Positions 9,476 to 19,539 of a stretch of 64,000 bases of DNA are shown piece by piece. Every line of letters begins with the position of its first letter. The stretch's first letter is position 1. A model generated the notes under the pieces. The model worked only from the letters and a program-made list of their open reading frames with translations, did not search any database and had not been told where the DNA came from. The position numbers and the translations under genes were made by a program. Source of the stretch: Pseudomonadota bacterium (GTDB lineage Bacteria; Pseudomonadota; Alphaproteobacteria; Caulobacterales; Caulobacteraceae); the NCBI GenBank assembly GCA_023412655.1, contig JAEYNH010000215.1, positions 5,357 to 69,356 on the forward strand, read 5' to 3'.

Positions 9476-9490
9476 GAACAAAAATGGAAC
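9476..9490 (-). promoter_or_regulatory. LexA box upstream of imuA-imuB-dnaE2
   Basis: GAACAAAAATGGAAC is an exact GAAC-N7-GAAC, that is GTTC-N7-GTTC on the other strand, the alphaproteobacterial SOS box. It ends 18 bases before the imuA ATG and lies just ahead of the AAAGGAG ribosome site, so bound LexA would block the promoter start region. The first gene is a known SOS target in related bacteria. Confidence 0.85.
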
Positions 9491-9508
9491 GAAAGGAGTC
9501 CCTGAGCC

Positions 9509-10306
9509 ATGTCCGATTTTCGCGGCAAGCAGCTCGCTGCGCTGCAGGCGAAGATCGCCGCCCTTGAGGCGACAGGCCGGCGGGACGCGGGGCGCCTGCC
9601 CTTTGGAACCCCTGAAATTGATAGCTGCCTTCCCGGCGGCGGTCTGCCGTTGGGGCGGTGGCACGAGGTCGCAGGCAGCGGCATGGAGACGGAAACCGGC
9701 GCTGCTCCGGCGGCCTTCGCCGCCCTGATCGCAAAGCCCCTGGCGTATCGGGGCGAGGCCGTCTGGGTCATGCGGCGGGACGACCTCTGGGCTCCTGGCC
9801 TGACCGGTCTGGGCTTTCCGGCAGAGCGCCTGATCTGCGTTTGCGCCAAGGACGACGCCGATGTGCTTTCGGTGGCGGAGGACGCTCTGGCCACCCCGGG
9901 GGTGGCCTGTGTCTTCGCCGAGGCGGAAGAGGTCGACCTCACAGCCGGACGCCGGCTGCAGCTCGCCTGCGAACGGCGCGGGGCCACGGGTTTCGTGCTG
10001 CGCCGCCGGCCCTATGGCGGCGCCCGCCCCGAGGCGGGAGGTTCCGCGGCCACGACCCGCTGGCGGATCACCTCCGCCCCATCCGCCCTGGTGGCGAACC
10101 TCTACCTGGGCCCACCGCGGTTCCAGGCCGTGCTTGAGCGCTGCCGGGGCGGGCGGACCGGCGCGTGGATCCTGGAAGCTTCGGAGGCCTATTCCCCAAC
10201 CCTTTGCGAGGAGGCAGGCGATGTCGCGCATCCTCTGCGCCTGGTCGCCCCTGTGGGCGATCGCGAACTGGCGCCGGCGACACACCGGATCCGGCGCGCC
10301 GCCTGA
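9509..10306 (+). CDS. imuA: ImuA, RecA-like accessory protein of the mutasome
   Basis: A 265-residue protein of the ImuA family (often annotated as SulA- or RecA-like), needed with ImuB and DnaE2 for damage-induced mutagenesis. Visible parts: N-terminal helix LAALQAKIAALEATG; PFGTPEIDSCLPGGGLPLGRWHEVAG, which corresponds to the RecA-like start of the fold; and a degenerate Walker A area (GSGMETETGAAP) that lacks the usual GKT, consistent with weak or absent ATPase. The ATG has AAAGGAG upstream and sits directly behind a LexA box. The 3' end overlaps imuB by 86 bases in another frame, so the two proteins are tightly linked in expression. Confidence 0.92.
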   Translation: MSDFRGKQLAALQAKIAALEATGRRDAGRLPFGTPEIDSCLPGGGLPLGRWHEVAGSGMETETGAAPAAFAALIAKPLAYRGEAVWVMRRDDLWAPGLTGLGFPAERLICVCAKDDADVLSVAEDALATPGVACVFAEAEEVDLTAGRRLQLACERRGATGFVLRRRPYGGARPEAGGSAATTRWRITSAPSALVANLYLGPPRFQAVLERCRGGRTGAWILEASEAYSPTLCEEAGDVAHPLRLVAPVGDRELAPATHRIRRAA

Positions 10307-11795
10307 GGACGCCGATCCTGAAACCGAAGGGCGGGAAGCCTCGGGACCCTTCGCCCTCATCGAGACCGTTGCGGGGGTGCGCCGGCTGCATGCCGTCGAT
10401 CCCGCGGCCATGGCGCAGGGGCTGTTCGTCGGTCAGAAGGTCACGGACGCCAAGGCCCTGGTTCCGGACCTGACGACCGCCGAGGCCGAACCGGAGGCCG
10501 ACACCCGCGCCCTTGCCGAACTGGTGGACTGGTGCGTCCGCTTCTCTCCGGCCGTGGCTCCGGACCCGCCGGATGGCCTGTTCCTTGACATCACCGGGGT
10601 CTCGCACCTCTGGGGCGGGGAGGCCGCGATGATGGCGGACCTGCGCCACCGCCTGAACCGCAACGGCCTGCCCTTCCGGCTGGCCATCGCCGACACCCCC
10701 GGCGCGGCCTGGGCCATCGCTCATTTCGGGAAGGACGGGGCCATCGCCCCGCCGGGCGGGCACAAGGCCCTGCTCGCACCCCTGCCGCCCGCGGCCCTGC
10801 GCCTGGAGCCCGAGGCCGTCGCCCAGCTCCAGCGCCTGGGCCTTCGCCGGTCAGGACAGCTCATGGAAATCCCGCGCGCGCCGTTGGGCCGGCGCTTCGG
10901 CGCCCACACCCTGATGCGGATCGACCAGGCGCTGGGTCGCTGGGGCGAAGCCCTGGCCTTCCGGCGCCCGCCCACGCCCTGGATGGAGCGGCTGGCCTTC
11001 TTAGAGCCGATCAGCGCCCCTGAGGACATGGGGCGGGTCACGGCGGATGTCTGCGCCCGCCTTTGCGCCCGGCTGGAGGCTCATGGCCGCGGCGCCCGGC
11101 GCTTCGAGGTGGGCTTCTGCCGCGTGGACGGGAAGACACCTTCCATCAATGTCGGCCTTGCCGTTCCGGGGCGCGACGCCGTTCGTATCGCCAAGCTGCT
11201 TGCGCCCAAGGTCGAGGGCGTCGATCCAGGTTTTGGGGTGGATGCGGTGCTGGCCTGGGCGCACCAGGTCGAGGCGGTCCGCGGTCGCCAGGGCGATGCC
11301 CTGGGCGGCCTCACGCCGGCTCCCGAGGATGGCCTGATCCCGCTGGTGGACCGGCTGGCCAATCGGCTGGGGGCGGACAGGGTCTGGCGCGCGGCGCCGG
11401 TGGAAAGCCATGTGCCTGAACGGGCGGTGCGCCGGACGCCCGTCCTTGGCGAAGGCGCGCCTGGGGCCGCGTCCTGGGATCCCGAGACCCCGCGCCCGCT
11501 GCGCCTCTTCCGCCGGCCCGAACTTCTGGAGCAGGTGTTCGCCGTCGCCCCGGACGAGCCGCCGAAGCAGTTCCGCTGGCGGGGCCGGATCCATCAGGTG
11601 CGGCACGCCGAGGGCCCTGAACGCATCGGCGAGGAGTGGTGGCGGCGGGACATCGGCGATGTCTCCATCGCCCAGGTCCGCGACTACTACCGCGTCGAGG
11701 ACCAGGACGGTGGACGCTTCTGGGTCTTCCGCGCCGGCCTCTATGGCGACCCCCAAACCCCGCCGAAGTGGTGGCTTCACGGGCTGTTCGGATGA
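10221..11795 (+). CDS. imuB: ImuB, catalytically inactive Y-family polymerase homologue
   Basis: A 524-residue Y-family-like protein that in Caulobacter and mycobacteria acts as the hub linking DnaE2, ImuA and the beta clamp. The ATG at 10221 follows GGAGGCAGGCG and lies inside imuA; the open frame extends further upstream but that part only mirrors imuA. The N-terminus [20 protein letters not shown] takes the place of the metal-binding D-x-D strand of active DinB, so the polymerase site appears lost, as is known for the family. Helix-hairpin-helix-like text ([16 protein letters not shown]) and a little-finger region follow. The extended C-terminus continues to a WWLHGLFG end. Its stop overlaps the dnaE2 start (ATGA). 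Confidence 0.93.
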   Translation: MSRILCAWSPLWAIANWRRRHTGSGAPPEDADPETEGREASGPFALIETVAGVRRLHAVDPAAMAQGLFVGQKVTDAKALVPDLTTAEAEPEADTRALAELVDWCVRFSPAVAPDPPDGLFLDITGVSHLWGGEAAMMADLRHRLNRNGLPFRLAIADTPGAAWAIAHFGKDGAIAPPGGHKALLAPLPPAALRLEPEAVAQLQRLGLRRSGQLMEIPRAPLGRRFGAHTLMRIDQALGRWGEALAFRRPPTPWMERLAFLEPISAPEDMGRVTADVCARLCARLEAHGRGARRFEVGFCRVDGKTPSINVGLAVPGRDAVRIAKLLAPKVEGVDPGFGVDAVLAWAHQVEAVRGRQGDALGGLTPAPEDGLIPLVDRLANRLGADRVWRAAPVESHVPERAVRRTPVLGEGAPGAASWDPETPRPLRLFRRPELLEQVFAVAPDEPPKQFRWRGRIHQVRHAEGPERIGEEWWRRDIGDVSIAQVRDYYRVEDQDGGRFWVFRAGLYGDPQTPPKWWLHGLFG

Positions 11796-14700
11796 CCCGC
11801 TACGCCGAGCTGCAGACCACCACCAACTTCTCGTTCCTCAAGGGAGCCTCGCATCCGCACGAGCTGGTGGCCGGCGCCGATGCCCTGGGGATCGAGGCGA
11901 TCGGAATCTGCGACCGCAACAGCCTGGCCGGCGTCGTCCGCGCCTGGTCGACCATGCAGCAGTTGCGCGTCGGCGGCTCCGCCATTCGGGCGCTGACGGG
12001 CTGTCGCCTCGACTTCTCCGACGGCACGCCCAGCCTGCTCGTCTATCCGTCCGACCGGGAGGCTTACGGCCGCCTCACGCGCCTGCTCACTGTGGGCCAA
12101 CGCCGTTCCCCGAAGGGCGAGTGCGACCTGCGCTGGAACGACTTCCTGGACCATGCCGAAGGACAGCTGGTCCTTGTGGCGCCTCCTGATCGCCTGGACG
12201 AGGCTTTCGAAGCCCGGCTGCGGCGGATCGCGGGCGAACTGCCGGACGTCTGGCTGGCCGCCGCTCGCCGCTATCATGCCCGCGACCTGAAACGGCTGGC
12301 CCATCTGGCCGCCCTGGCGCGTGAGCACGGGGCGCCCATGGTCGCCGTGAATGACGTCCTCTACCACGGTCCCGAACGGCGGCCCCTGCAGGACGTGGTC
12401 ACCTGTATCGCCGAGGGCTGCGCCGTCCCTGACGCCGGCCACCGCCTGCAGGCCAATGCCGAGCGGCACCTCAAGTCGCCCGCCGAGATGGCCCGGCTGT
12501 TCGCCAAGTTCCCCGGGGCGGTGGAGCGAAGCACCGAGATCGTCGACCGCATTGGCTTCGACCTCTCCCAACTCCGCTATGAATACCCGGACGAGCCGGT
12601 GCCTCCGGGCGACACGGCCATGCACCACCTCCGCCGCCTGACCTGGCAGGGGGCGCAGCATCGTTTCGCGAAGGGGCTGCGGCGAAAGGAGCGTCGCACG
12701 CTAAAGCGCGAGCTCGACCTGATCGAGAAGCTCGGCTTCGCCAACTACTTCCTGACGGTCCACGACATCGTCGCCTGGGCCAGGGGGCAGGGCATCCTCT
12801 GTCAGGGGCGCGGCTCGGCCGCCAATTCCTGCGTCTGTTTCTCCTTGGGGATCACGGCGGTGGATCCAACCAAGGATGATCAGGACCTGCTCTTTTCCCG
12901 CTTCATCTCGGAGAAGCGCGGTGAGCCGCCCGACATCGATGTCGACTTCGAGCACGCGCGGCGAGAGGAGGTGATGCAGTACGTCTACGATCGGTACTCC
13001 CGGGACCGGGCGGCGATCGTGGCCACGGTGATCCACTACCGTCCGCGCATGGCCATCCGCCAGGTGGGCAAGGCCCTGGGTCTGACCGAGGACGTCACCG
13101 CAGCCCTCGCGAACACGGTCTGGGGCAGCTACGGCGACGGCGTGCCTGATACCCACATCCGCCAGGCGGGGCTCGATCCGGACGCACCGGAGATCCGCCG
13201 CGCGACCAGCCTGGCCCAACAGCTGCTGGGCTTCCCGCGCCATCTGTCTCAGCACGTCGGCGGCTATGTGCTGACCAAACGGCGGCTGGACGAGACCGTC
13301 CCTATCGGCAACGCGGCCATGAAGGACCGCACCTTCATCGAGTGGGACAAGGACGACATCGACGCCCTGGGCCTGATGAAGGTCGATATCCTGGCTCTCG
13401 GCATGCTCACGGCGCTGAAGAAGAGCCTCGACCTGCTGGGGATGACGGACATCACCGAGATCCCGCAGGAAGATTCAGCGGTCTACGACATGCTCTGCAA
13501 GGCGGACTCGGTGGGCGTCTTCCAGGTGGAGAGCCGGGCTCAGATGTCCATGCTCCCGAGGCTCAAGCCTCGGCGGTTCTACGACCTGGTGATCGAGGTG
13601 GCGATCGTCCGGCCCGGACCGATCCAGGGCGACATGGTGCACCCCTATCTGAAGCGCCGCGCCAACCCCAAAAGCGTCATCTATCCATGCCCCGGCCCCG
13701 GCTACCCGCAGGGCGAATTGAAAGCCATCCTAAAGAAGACCCTGGGGGTGCCGCTCTTCCAGGAACAGGCCATGAAGGTCGCGATCATCGGCGCGGAGTT
13801 CTCGGACGATGACGCCGACGGCCTGCGCCGCTCCATGGCCACCTTCCGCAACATGGGCACCGTCGGCGAGTATGGGGTGAAGTTCTTCGAGGGCATGGTC
13901 CGGCGGGGCTACGACCCCGAGTTCGCCCGACGCTGCTTCCAGCAGATCGAGGGCTTCGGCTCCTATGGCTTCCCGGAAAGCCATGCGATCAGCTTCGCCA
14001 TCCTTGTCTATGCCTCGGCCTGGGTGAAATGCCACCACCCGGACGTCTTCCTGGTGTCGCTGCTGAACAGCCAGCCGATGGGCTTCTATCAGCCGGCCCA
14101 ACTGGTCAGGGACGCCCGCGAACATGGGGTGGAGGTCCGGCCGCCCGACGTGATGGCCAGCGACTGGGACAGCACCCTCGAGCCCAAGGATGATCCCCGG
14201 GAGAGGTATCGGCCGGTGCGGCTTGGACTGCGGCAGATCAGGGGACTGAAGACTGCGGAAGGCGAGGCGCTGGTGAGCGCGCGTCAGGCCGGCCTTCGGA
14301 CCATCCAGGCCTTCGCCCGCCACCCGGGCGTCACGCGCCGCGCCTTGGAGTTGCTGGCCGAGGCCGACGCCTTCCGCAGCCTGGGCGTGGATCGGCGTGA
14401 CGCCCTATGGACCGTGAAAGGCCTCACCGACGATTTCTCTACCGCCGCGCCCGCGCCCCTGCTCAAGCGCCAGAAGCTGAACGAGCCGCAGGTCCAACTG
14501 CCGTTCATGAGCGCCTCGCAGCACGTGGCGGAGGACTACCGAACCACCAGCCTGTCGCTGAAGGCCCATCCCGTGAGCTTCTTCCGCGACCACCTCCAGG
14601 CCATGGGCGTGGTGCGCTGCGAGGCGTTGAAGGAGGTCCACGATGGCAGGAAGCTGGCCGTCGGCGGCCTGGTCCTCGTGCGCCAGCGGCCGGGCACCGC

Positions 14701-14977
14701 CAAGGGGGTCGTCTTCCTGACGCTGGAAGACGAGACCGGCATCGCCAACATCGTGGTCTGGAGCAAGGCCTTCGAAGCCAACCGCCGCACGGTCATGGGC
14801 GCGTCCTTCCTGGTGGTGGAAGGGCAGGTGCAGAAGGAGGATGGTGTGGTCCATGTGGTGGCCCAAAGCTTCACGGACCTGTCTCATCGCCTGTCCGATC
14901 TGCGCGAGGACCAGACGCCCATCCAGGCCCACTCCAAGGTCAGCGGCCGCCTGATCCGCAGCCGCGACTTCCACTAA
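11792..14977 (+). CDS. dnaE2: Error-prone DNA polymerase DnaE2
   Basis: A 1061-residue C-family polymerase that performs translesion synthesis in the SOS mutasome. The start at 11792 overlaps the imuB stop and gives the family N-terminus [20 protein letters not shown]. An N-terminal PHP domain covers about 1-260. The palm carries the catalytic motif PDIDVDF with Asp381, Asp383 and Asp385. Fingers include the [20 protein letters not shown] stretch, and a C-terminal OB-fold ([19 protein letters not shown]) follows. It lacks the long replicative C-terminal tail of DnaE1, in keeping with about 1,060 residues rather than 1,150 or more. Expression is expected from the LexA-controlled promoter before imuA. 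Confidence 0.97.
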   Translation: MTRYAELQTTTNFSFLKGASHPHELVAGADALGIEAIGICDRNSLAGVVRAWSTMQQLRVGGSAIRALTGCRLDFSDGTPSLLVYPSDREAYGRLTRLLTVGQRRSPKGECDLRWNDFLDHAEGQLVLVAPPDRLDEAFEARLRRIAGELPDVWLAAARRYHARDLKRLAHLAALAREHGAPMVAVNDVLYHGPERRPLQDVVTCIAEGCAVPDAGHRLQANAERHLKSPAEMARLFAKFPGAVERSTEIVDRIGFDLSQLRYEYPDEPVPPGDTAMHHLRRLTWQGAQHRFAKGLRRKERRTLKRELDLIEKLGFANYFLTVHDIVAWARGQGILCQGRGSAANSCVCFSLGITAVDPTKDDQDLLFSRFISEKRGEPPDIDVDFEHARREEVMQYVYDRYSRDRAAIVATVIHYRPRMAIRQVGKALGLTEDVTAALANTVWGSYGDGVPDTHIRQAGLDPDAPEIRRATSLAQQLLGFPRHLSQHVGGYVLTKRRLDETVPIGNAAMKDRTFIEWDKDDIDALGLMKVDILALGMLTALKKSLDLLGMTDITEIPQEDSAVYDMLCKADSVGVFQVESRAQMSMLPRLKPRRFYDLVIEVAIVRPGPIQGDMVHPYLKRRANPKSVIYPCPGPGYPQGELKAILKKTLGVPLFQEQAMKVAIIGAEFSDDDADGLRRSMATFRNMGTVGEYGVKFFEGMVRRGYDPEFARRCFQQIEGFGSYGFPESHAISFAILVYASAWVKCHHPDVFLVSLLNSQPMGFYQPAQLVRDAREHGVEVRPPDVMASDWDSTLEPKDDPRERYRPVRLGLRQIRGLKTAEGEALVSARQAGLRTIQAFARHPGVTRRALELLAEADAFRSLGVDRRDALWTVKGLTDDFSTAAPAPLLKRQKLNEPQVQLPFMSASQHVAEDYRTTSLSLKAHPVSFFRDHLQAMGVVRCEALKEVHDGRKLAVGGLVLVRQRPGTAKGVVFLTLEDETGIANIVVWSKAFEANRRTVMGASFLVVEGQVQKEDGVVHVVAQSFTDLSHRLSDLREDQTPIQAHSKVSGRLIRSRDFH

Positions 14978-14992
14978 GGCCGCGCCCGCCCG

Positions 14993-16174
14993 TCAGTCGC
15001 CCTTGGGCGGCCCATCGCCATAGGCGTCCACCGCCTGGAGCGTCGCACTGATCAGCTCCCGCTCGATGCCCGAAAGCTCCGGGCGCCAGATGTCGAAGAT
15101 CATCACCACCCGCAGGTGCTCGAGGTTGCGGTTCCAGGCCTCGTGCTCGATGGAATCGTCGAAGATGCAGCCCTGGCCCACGGTCCAGGGGCGGGTTTCG
15201 GAACCCACCCGCATGGCGCAGTCCGGCGGCACGATCAGCGGCAGGTGGCAAATGTAGCGCGCGTTCATGAAGCCGTGGTGCGGCGGGATGTGCGCGCCCG
15301 GCCGCAGCAGGGAGAACAGCACCGAAGGCGTCCGTCCCGGAATCCTGCACAGAGGGACGTGCTCCAGCGCCTTCATGGTCTGCGGGCAGCGGGCGGCGTT
15401 CTCGGCCACCACCTCCCCGTCCTTCCAGAGATAGAAGGCGCTCCACGCCGGATTGCCCAACAGGCCCAGGTTGTCGAAGGTCGGGCGGCCTTCCACCGCC
15501 TCCACATAGGGTCGGAAGGCGGTGTCCTCCTCCAGCACCTCGAGCAGCTCGCCGCGGATGGCGTCCGTGGCGGCCTCCACCTTGGCCATCCAGGGGAAGT
15601 CGGCCCGCTCGGCCCATTCGATATTGGGCAGCTCCGGGTAGTAGAAATACATCGGCTGCTGCAGGTAGAGCTGGGTCCTGCCCAGCAGCAGGTCCAGCGC
15701 CTTGCGGGCCCGCCGCGCCTCGGGACTGTCGATCCCCCGCTGGGCAAGCTCGGCGCGCAGATGCGCCTCATAGGCCTGGGCATAGTCGGCCTGCACCCGC
15801 CGCGCACGCGCCACCTCGCCCTGCAGCCCGGGGTCCACCTGGCCGCTGTCGGCCAGCTTCACGACGGCGTTGTAGAAGGACGAGGCGCTCTTGGCCGCTC
15901 CCGCCGCCGCATAGCTGTCGGCCATCATCAGCAGCGCATGGGCGTTGCGAGGCTCGAGGGCGAGGGCCTTCTCAAGCGCGCCTCGCTCGGCGTCCCCGTC
16001 GCCGAGCGCCTTGTGGGCCATGGCCACACCGATCCACACCGCCCCGTTCGGCTGGCCGCCTTCGGTGATCTTCGAGAACAGCGCCAGGGCCTCGGCCGGT
16101 CGCCCCTCGCGCAGGGCCCGGCCGCCGTCGCGCCAGGCGGCTTGAAGGAGGGCGGGTTCGGAGATCGCTGTCAT
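14993..16174 (-). CDS. TPR protein with aspartyl/asparaginyl beta-hydroxylase domain
   Basis: A 393-residue protein. The N-terminal half has tetratricopeptide-like helices (REGRPAEALALFSKI, VWIGVAMAHKALGD, EKALALEPRNAHALLMMADSY). The C-terminal part (about 225-385) is an Asp/Asn beta-hydroxylase-type double-stranded beta helix. It has a first iron ligand in AHIPPHHGFMNARYICHLPL, the middle strand GQGCIFDDSIEHEAWN with the second His, and a basic patch for 2-oxoglutarate. Such enzymes hydroxylate peptide or small-molecule side chains using Fe(II), oxygen and 2-oxoglutarate. The substrate is not known; TPR repeats suggest a protein partner. It converges on dnaE2 with 15 bases between stops and lies downstream of the TonB receptor on the same strand. 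Confidence 0.88.
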   Translation of the reverse strand: MTAISEPALLQAAWRDGGRALREGRPAEALALFSKITEGGQPNGAVWIGVAMAHKALGDGDAERGALEKALALEPRNAHALLMMADSYAAAGAAKSASSFYNAVVKLADSGQVDPGLQGEVARARRVQADYAQAYEAHLRAELAQRGIDSPEARRARKALDLLLGRTQLYLQQPMYFYYPELPNIEWAERADFPWMAKVEAATDAIRGELLEVLEEDTAFRPYVEAVEGRPTFDNLGLLGNPAWSAFYLWKDGEVVAENAARCPQTMKALEHVPLCRIPGRTPSVLFSLLRPGAHIPPHHGFMNARYICHLPLIVPPDCAMRVGSETRPWTVGQGCIFDDSIEHEAWNRNLEHLRVVMIFDIWRPELSGIERELISATLQAVDAYGDGPPKGD

Positions 16175-16205
16175 GTGAATTTCAGGCCCGATCCTGCGGA
16201 GAGGG

Positions 16206-18422
16206 TCAAGTCGGCGGCGCGCCGCCGCCGCCGAAGTCGAAGCCCGGATCGCGCCGCTGACGGCCGAAGGTGTAGGTGAAGCCGACGAACACCGCCCGCT
16301 GGTTGAACTCGCGCCTGGTGCGCCCCTGCAGGGTCGGCGTGTCCAGAATCTGCACGTCCTTGAGCGTGCGCAGCACGTCCTGAGCCGTGACGGTGACCGA
16401 CAGGCTGTCGTCGATCTTCCGGCGATAGCCGATATTCAGCATCCCCGAGCCGCTCTGGCGCCCCTGGGCGGTGAGGCGACGGCCATTCAGGAAGCCGTTG
16501 AACTGCACAAAGTCCTTCGGCGTCACCTGCCAGTTGATGTTGCCGCGACCGGCCAGCGCGAACCCGTCGCGCTTGCCGGTGAAGCCCAGTTGCGAGGCGT
16601 CGATCTCGCTCCAGGAGGCGTTGCCGCTGACGTTGTAGGTGATCCTGGGCGTCAGCCGGCCGTTGGCCACCAGCTCAAGCCCGCCGGCGCGGCTGTCGTT
16701 GAGGTTCTCACGGGTCGTGAGATAGCCGCCGTTCGGCAGCGGTCGCACCACGTCGGTGATCCCCTTGGAGCTCTGCCGGTAGTACAGGGTCGCCAGATAG
16801 GTCTGGCCGCTCTTGCGGTGCTGGTAGCCCAGTTCGAACGAGTGGGTTTCCTGGGGCTCCAGCTGCGGATTCCCGCGCCGGAAGTTGAGCGGATTTATCT
16901 CGATGACGAAGGGATTGAGGTCGTCGGCGCTCGGCCGCTGGATGCGCATGCCATAGCTCGCGGTGAGCTGCCGGCCCTCGCTCAGCCCATACGACAGGTG
17001 CAGGCTGGGATAGGCGCGGAAGTAATCGTTCTGCGCCGCCAAGGGGCCGCCGGTGGTGAGGCTCACGTCGAGGTCGGTGTTCTCGAGCCTCAGGCCCGCC
17101 AGTACGGTCACCTTGCCCACTGGTTGCTGGTAGGTGAGGTAGCCGGCGTTGATCGCCTGCTCGAAGAAGAAGCGGTAGGTGAGCGCCGGATCCACCGGCA
17201 GGTTCGGCGTCAAAGCCAGGCCCCGCCGCCCCAGGTTCCGGTAGGTGTTGTCGTCGTACTGCAGCGCATAGCCGGCCTTCAGCTTGCCATCGCCAGGCAT
17301 GGGCCGCGTGTAGTCGACCTTCAGCTCGGTCTGCCGGGTCTCGTTCTCATAGTCTCCCAATTCGACGGCGTCGGGGCCGGTCGGAATGTGGGAGGTGGTC
17401 AGGATGTCACGGTCGCGGCGGGCCTGGCCGATCTCGTAGCTGGCGTTGATCACCAGCTCGTGGCCTTCACCCGAGAACGTCCGACGATAGGTCGTCCCGA
17501 GATCGAGGTTGTCGCGCTGCTCGTCGATGGCGGTGTTGCGGGCGATGACGCGGGCGAGCGCCCCGCCAGGGCTGTCGTTCTCGAGAATGTCGACCCCGCG
17601 GGCCGTCGGCCGAATGCCGTGATAGGTCGCGCCGACTGTGATGCGGCTCGCGTCATCCAGGTCGTAGTCGGCGCCGAGGCGGGCGAACCCCATCTCCATC
17701 TTGTTCCTGGCCCGGGTAGTCTGACGGCTCTCAGCCGCCGCGCCGGTCACGGGGTCCAGGCGCTGGCGCCGATCGTCCAGGGCGTACTTCTGGCCATCCC
17801 GGCGATAGCTCAGGTCCCCCGAAAGGGTCAGCTTGCCGTCATTGCGCGAGCCGGAGACGCCTGCGTTCCAGCGGTCGCCGGCGCCGAGGTTCGCCCGCAC
17901 CGAGCCCGAACTGCCCAGGCGCCGAGTCTTCTTGCTGACCAGGTTGATGATACCCGCGGCCCCGTCCGGGTCCATGGCAGCCGAGGGGTTGGTGATCACC
18001 TCCACCCGCTCGATCTGGTCGGCGGCCAGCGCCTGCAGCGCCGCGCCCCGGCCTTCGCCCTGGAACATTGTGGAGGGCTTGCCGTCGATCATGATCGTGA
18101 CGTTGGGATCGCCGCGCAGGGTGACGTTGCCCTGCACGTCCACCTGCACCGAGGGCACGTTGCGCAGGGCGTCGCCAATCGAGCCCGAGGTCGCCTGCAG
18201 GTCGTTGGCCACGCCATAGCTGCGCCGATCGATGTCCACGCGCATGCCGCTGGACTGACCTTGCACCACGATGCCCTCCACCGTGGCGGCCGGCTTCTGC
18301 GCGGGGGGCCGCTGGCCCACGGGCGCCGACGTGGCCGGGGGAGCCGCAGCCGCTCCCTGCGCCCGGACCACCGGGGCGAGCAGCAGCGAGGAGGCGCCGG
18401 CGAGCAGCAGGGCGGTCTTCAA
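16206..18422 (-). CDS. TonB-dependent outer-membrane receptor
   Basis: A 738-residue outer-membrane protein. The signal peptide covers about 1-21 (MKTALLLAGASSLLLAPVVRA). After a Pro/Ala-rich linker comes a TonB-box-like stretch (VEGIVVQGQ), and a plug domain about 50-165 with GSIGDALRNVPSVQVD, NVTIMIDGKPS and DQIERVEVITNPSA. The following barrel is of the outer-membrane beta-barrel type 3 family, ending FVGFTYTFGRQRR then a short Gly/Pro tail; the usual final aromatic is displaced by that tail. It probably takes up a large or scarce ligand energised by TonB. No linked siderophore or sugar transporter indicates the substrate. It ends 32 bases before the hydroxylase gene and may share its transcript. 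Confidence 0.92.
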   Translation of the reverse strand: MKTALLLAGASSLLLAPVVRAQGAAAAPPATSAPVGQRPPAQKPAATVEGIVVQGQSSGMRVDIDRRSYGVANDLQATSGSIGDALRNVPSVQVDVQGNVTLRGDPNVTIMIDGKPSTMFQGEGRGAALQALAADQIERVEVITNPSAAMDPDGAAGIINLVSKKTRRLGSSGSVRANLGAGDRWNAGVSGSRNDGKLTLSGDLSYRRDGQKYALDDRRQRLDPVTGAAAESRQTTRARNKMEMGFARLGADYDLDDASRITVGATYHGIRPTARGVDILENDSPGGALARVIARNTAIDEQRDNLDLGTTYRRTFSGEGHELVINASYEIGQARRDRDILTTSHIPTGPDAVELGDYENETRQTELKVDYTRPMPGDGKLKAGYALQYDDNTYRNLGRRGLALTPNLPVDPALTYRFFFEQAINAGYLTYQQPVGKVTVLAGLRLENTDLDVSLTTGGPLAAQNDYFRAYPSLHLSYGLSEGRQLTASYGMRIQRPSADDLNPFVIEINPLNFRRGNPQLEPQETHSFELGYQHRKSGQTYLATLYYRQSSKGITDVVRPLPNGGYLTTRENLNDSRAGGLELVANGRLTPRITYNVSGNASWSEIDASQLGFTGKRDGFALAGRGNINWQVTPKDFVQFNGFLNGRRLTAQGRQSGSGMLNIGYRRKIDDSLSVTVTAQDVLRTLKDVQILDTPTLQGRTRREFNQRAVFVGFTYTFGRQRRDPGFDFGGGGAPPT

Positions 18423-18624
18423 TGGTTGTTCCCCCGAACAGCGTTCGCGCCAAGCGCGTGAGGCTCGGTGGTGGAGCTTAAGGGCGACTTTGCGGCGAAG
18501 CTTTCGGCTTTGCGACCTGGGCGGGTTAAATCTTCGTCATGCGCGGATTGGCCGGGGGCGCTGGCCGTGCACGCGAACTGATTCGCCCAGCTTGGCGTTT
18601 GGGGACTCTGATCCGGAGACCTCG

Positions 18625-19527
18625 ATGGCGACCCGTCCGACCTGGCAGGGCTATCTGCGCCTGTCCCTCGTGAGCTGCCCGGTGGCGCTCTACACCGCCA
18701 CCTCGCGTCAGGGCGAGGTGCACTTCAACATGCTCCACAAGGAGACGATGAACCGGATCAGGATGATCCCCACCGATCCGGAGACGGGCCCGGTGGACCG
18801 GTCCGACATCGTCAAGGGCTTCGAGATCGAGAAGGGGCGCTACGTCGTGGTGACGCCCGAGGAGATCCAGAACGTCAAGCTGGAGACCACCCGCACCCTG
18901 GATATCGAGCGCTTCGTCGACCACGACGACATCGACAGGCTGTACTTCAACGACCCCTACTTCCTGGTGCCGGACGGCGACATGGCGGTGGAGGCGTTCA
19001 CCGTCATCCGGGAGGCCATGGAGAAGGCCGGCAAGGTGGCCCTGGGCCGACTGGTGATGCACCAGCGCGAGCGGCTGATGGCCCTGGAGCCGCGCGACCG
19101 CGGCATCCTGGCCTACACCCTGCGCAGCAAGCGCGAGGTGCGGGACGCCCAGGAAATCTTCGATCGCATCCCGGCTGCCAAGGCCAACGCCCAGATGGTG
19201 GATATCGCCGCCCGCATCATCGAGCAGCAGGAGGGCGCCTTCGACCCCAGCCAGTTCAACGACCGCTACGAAGACGCCCTGCGAGCCCTGATCAAGGAGA
19301 AGGAGAAGGGCCACACCGTCGAAGCGCCCGAGCAGCCGAAGGAGGCCGAAGTCATCGACCTCATGGAAGCCCTCAAGCGCAGCCTTGGCGAGAGCGGTCC
19401 CGCCGCCCGCCGGAAGACTTCGAGCCGTTCTGCCGGCAGTTCGCGGAAGGCGGCTTCCGGGACCAAGTCGGCGGGCCCGGCCCGTAAGCCCGCCGCCCGG
19501 AAGACAAGCGCCAAGAAGCGGGCCTGA
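18625..19527 (+). CDS. ku: Non-homologous end-joining protein Ku
   Basis: A 300-residue Ku that binds broken DNA ends as a ring-shaped homodimer and recruits LigD. The bacterial Ku core runs from WQGYLRLSLVSCPVALYTAT, through FEIEKGRYVVVTPEEI and FNDPYFLVPDG, to the bridge region and ALRALIKEKEKG. The C-terminal about 50 residues are a Lys/Arg/Ser/Ala-rich tail (PARKPAARKTSAKKRA), typical of DNA-binding extensions. The ATG at 18625 has GGAGA upstream; the frame is open further 5' but there it only mirrors the TonB receptor start. ligD is 2 kb downstream on the other strand, separated by an esterase and a small lipoprotein. Confidence 0.96.
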   Translation: MATRPTWQGYLRLSLVSCPVALYTATSRQGEVHFNMLHKETMNRIRMIPTDPETGPVDRSDIVKGFEIEKGRYVVVTPEEIQNVKLETTRTLDIERFVDHDDIDRLYFNDPYFLVPDGDMAVEAFTVIREAMEKAGKVALGRLVMHQRERLMALEPRDRGILAYTLRSKREVRDAQEIFDRIPAAKANAQMVDIAARIIEQQEGAFDPSQFNDRYEDALRALIKEKEKGHTVEAPEQPKEAEVIDLMEALKRSLGESGPAARRKTSSRSAGSSRKAASGTKSAGPARKPAARKTSAKKRA

Positions 19528-19539
19528 GGCCCGCCCCGG

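Noticed and set aside
16590..18461. 623-codon plus-strand frame opposite the TonB receptor
   Set aside because: No family text; the receptor on the minus strand has signal peptide, plug and barrel motifs.
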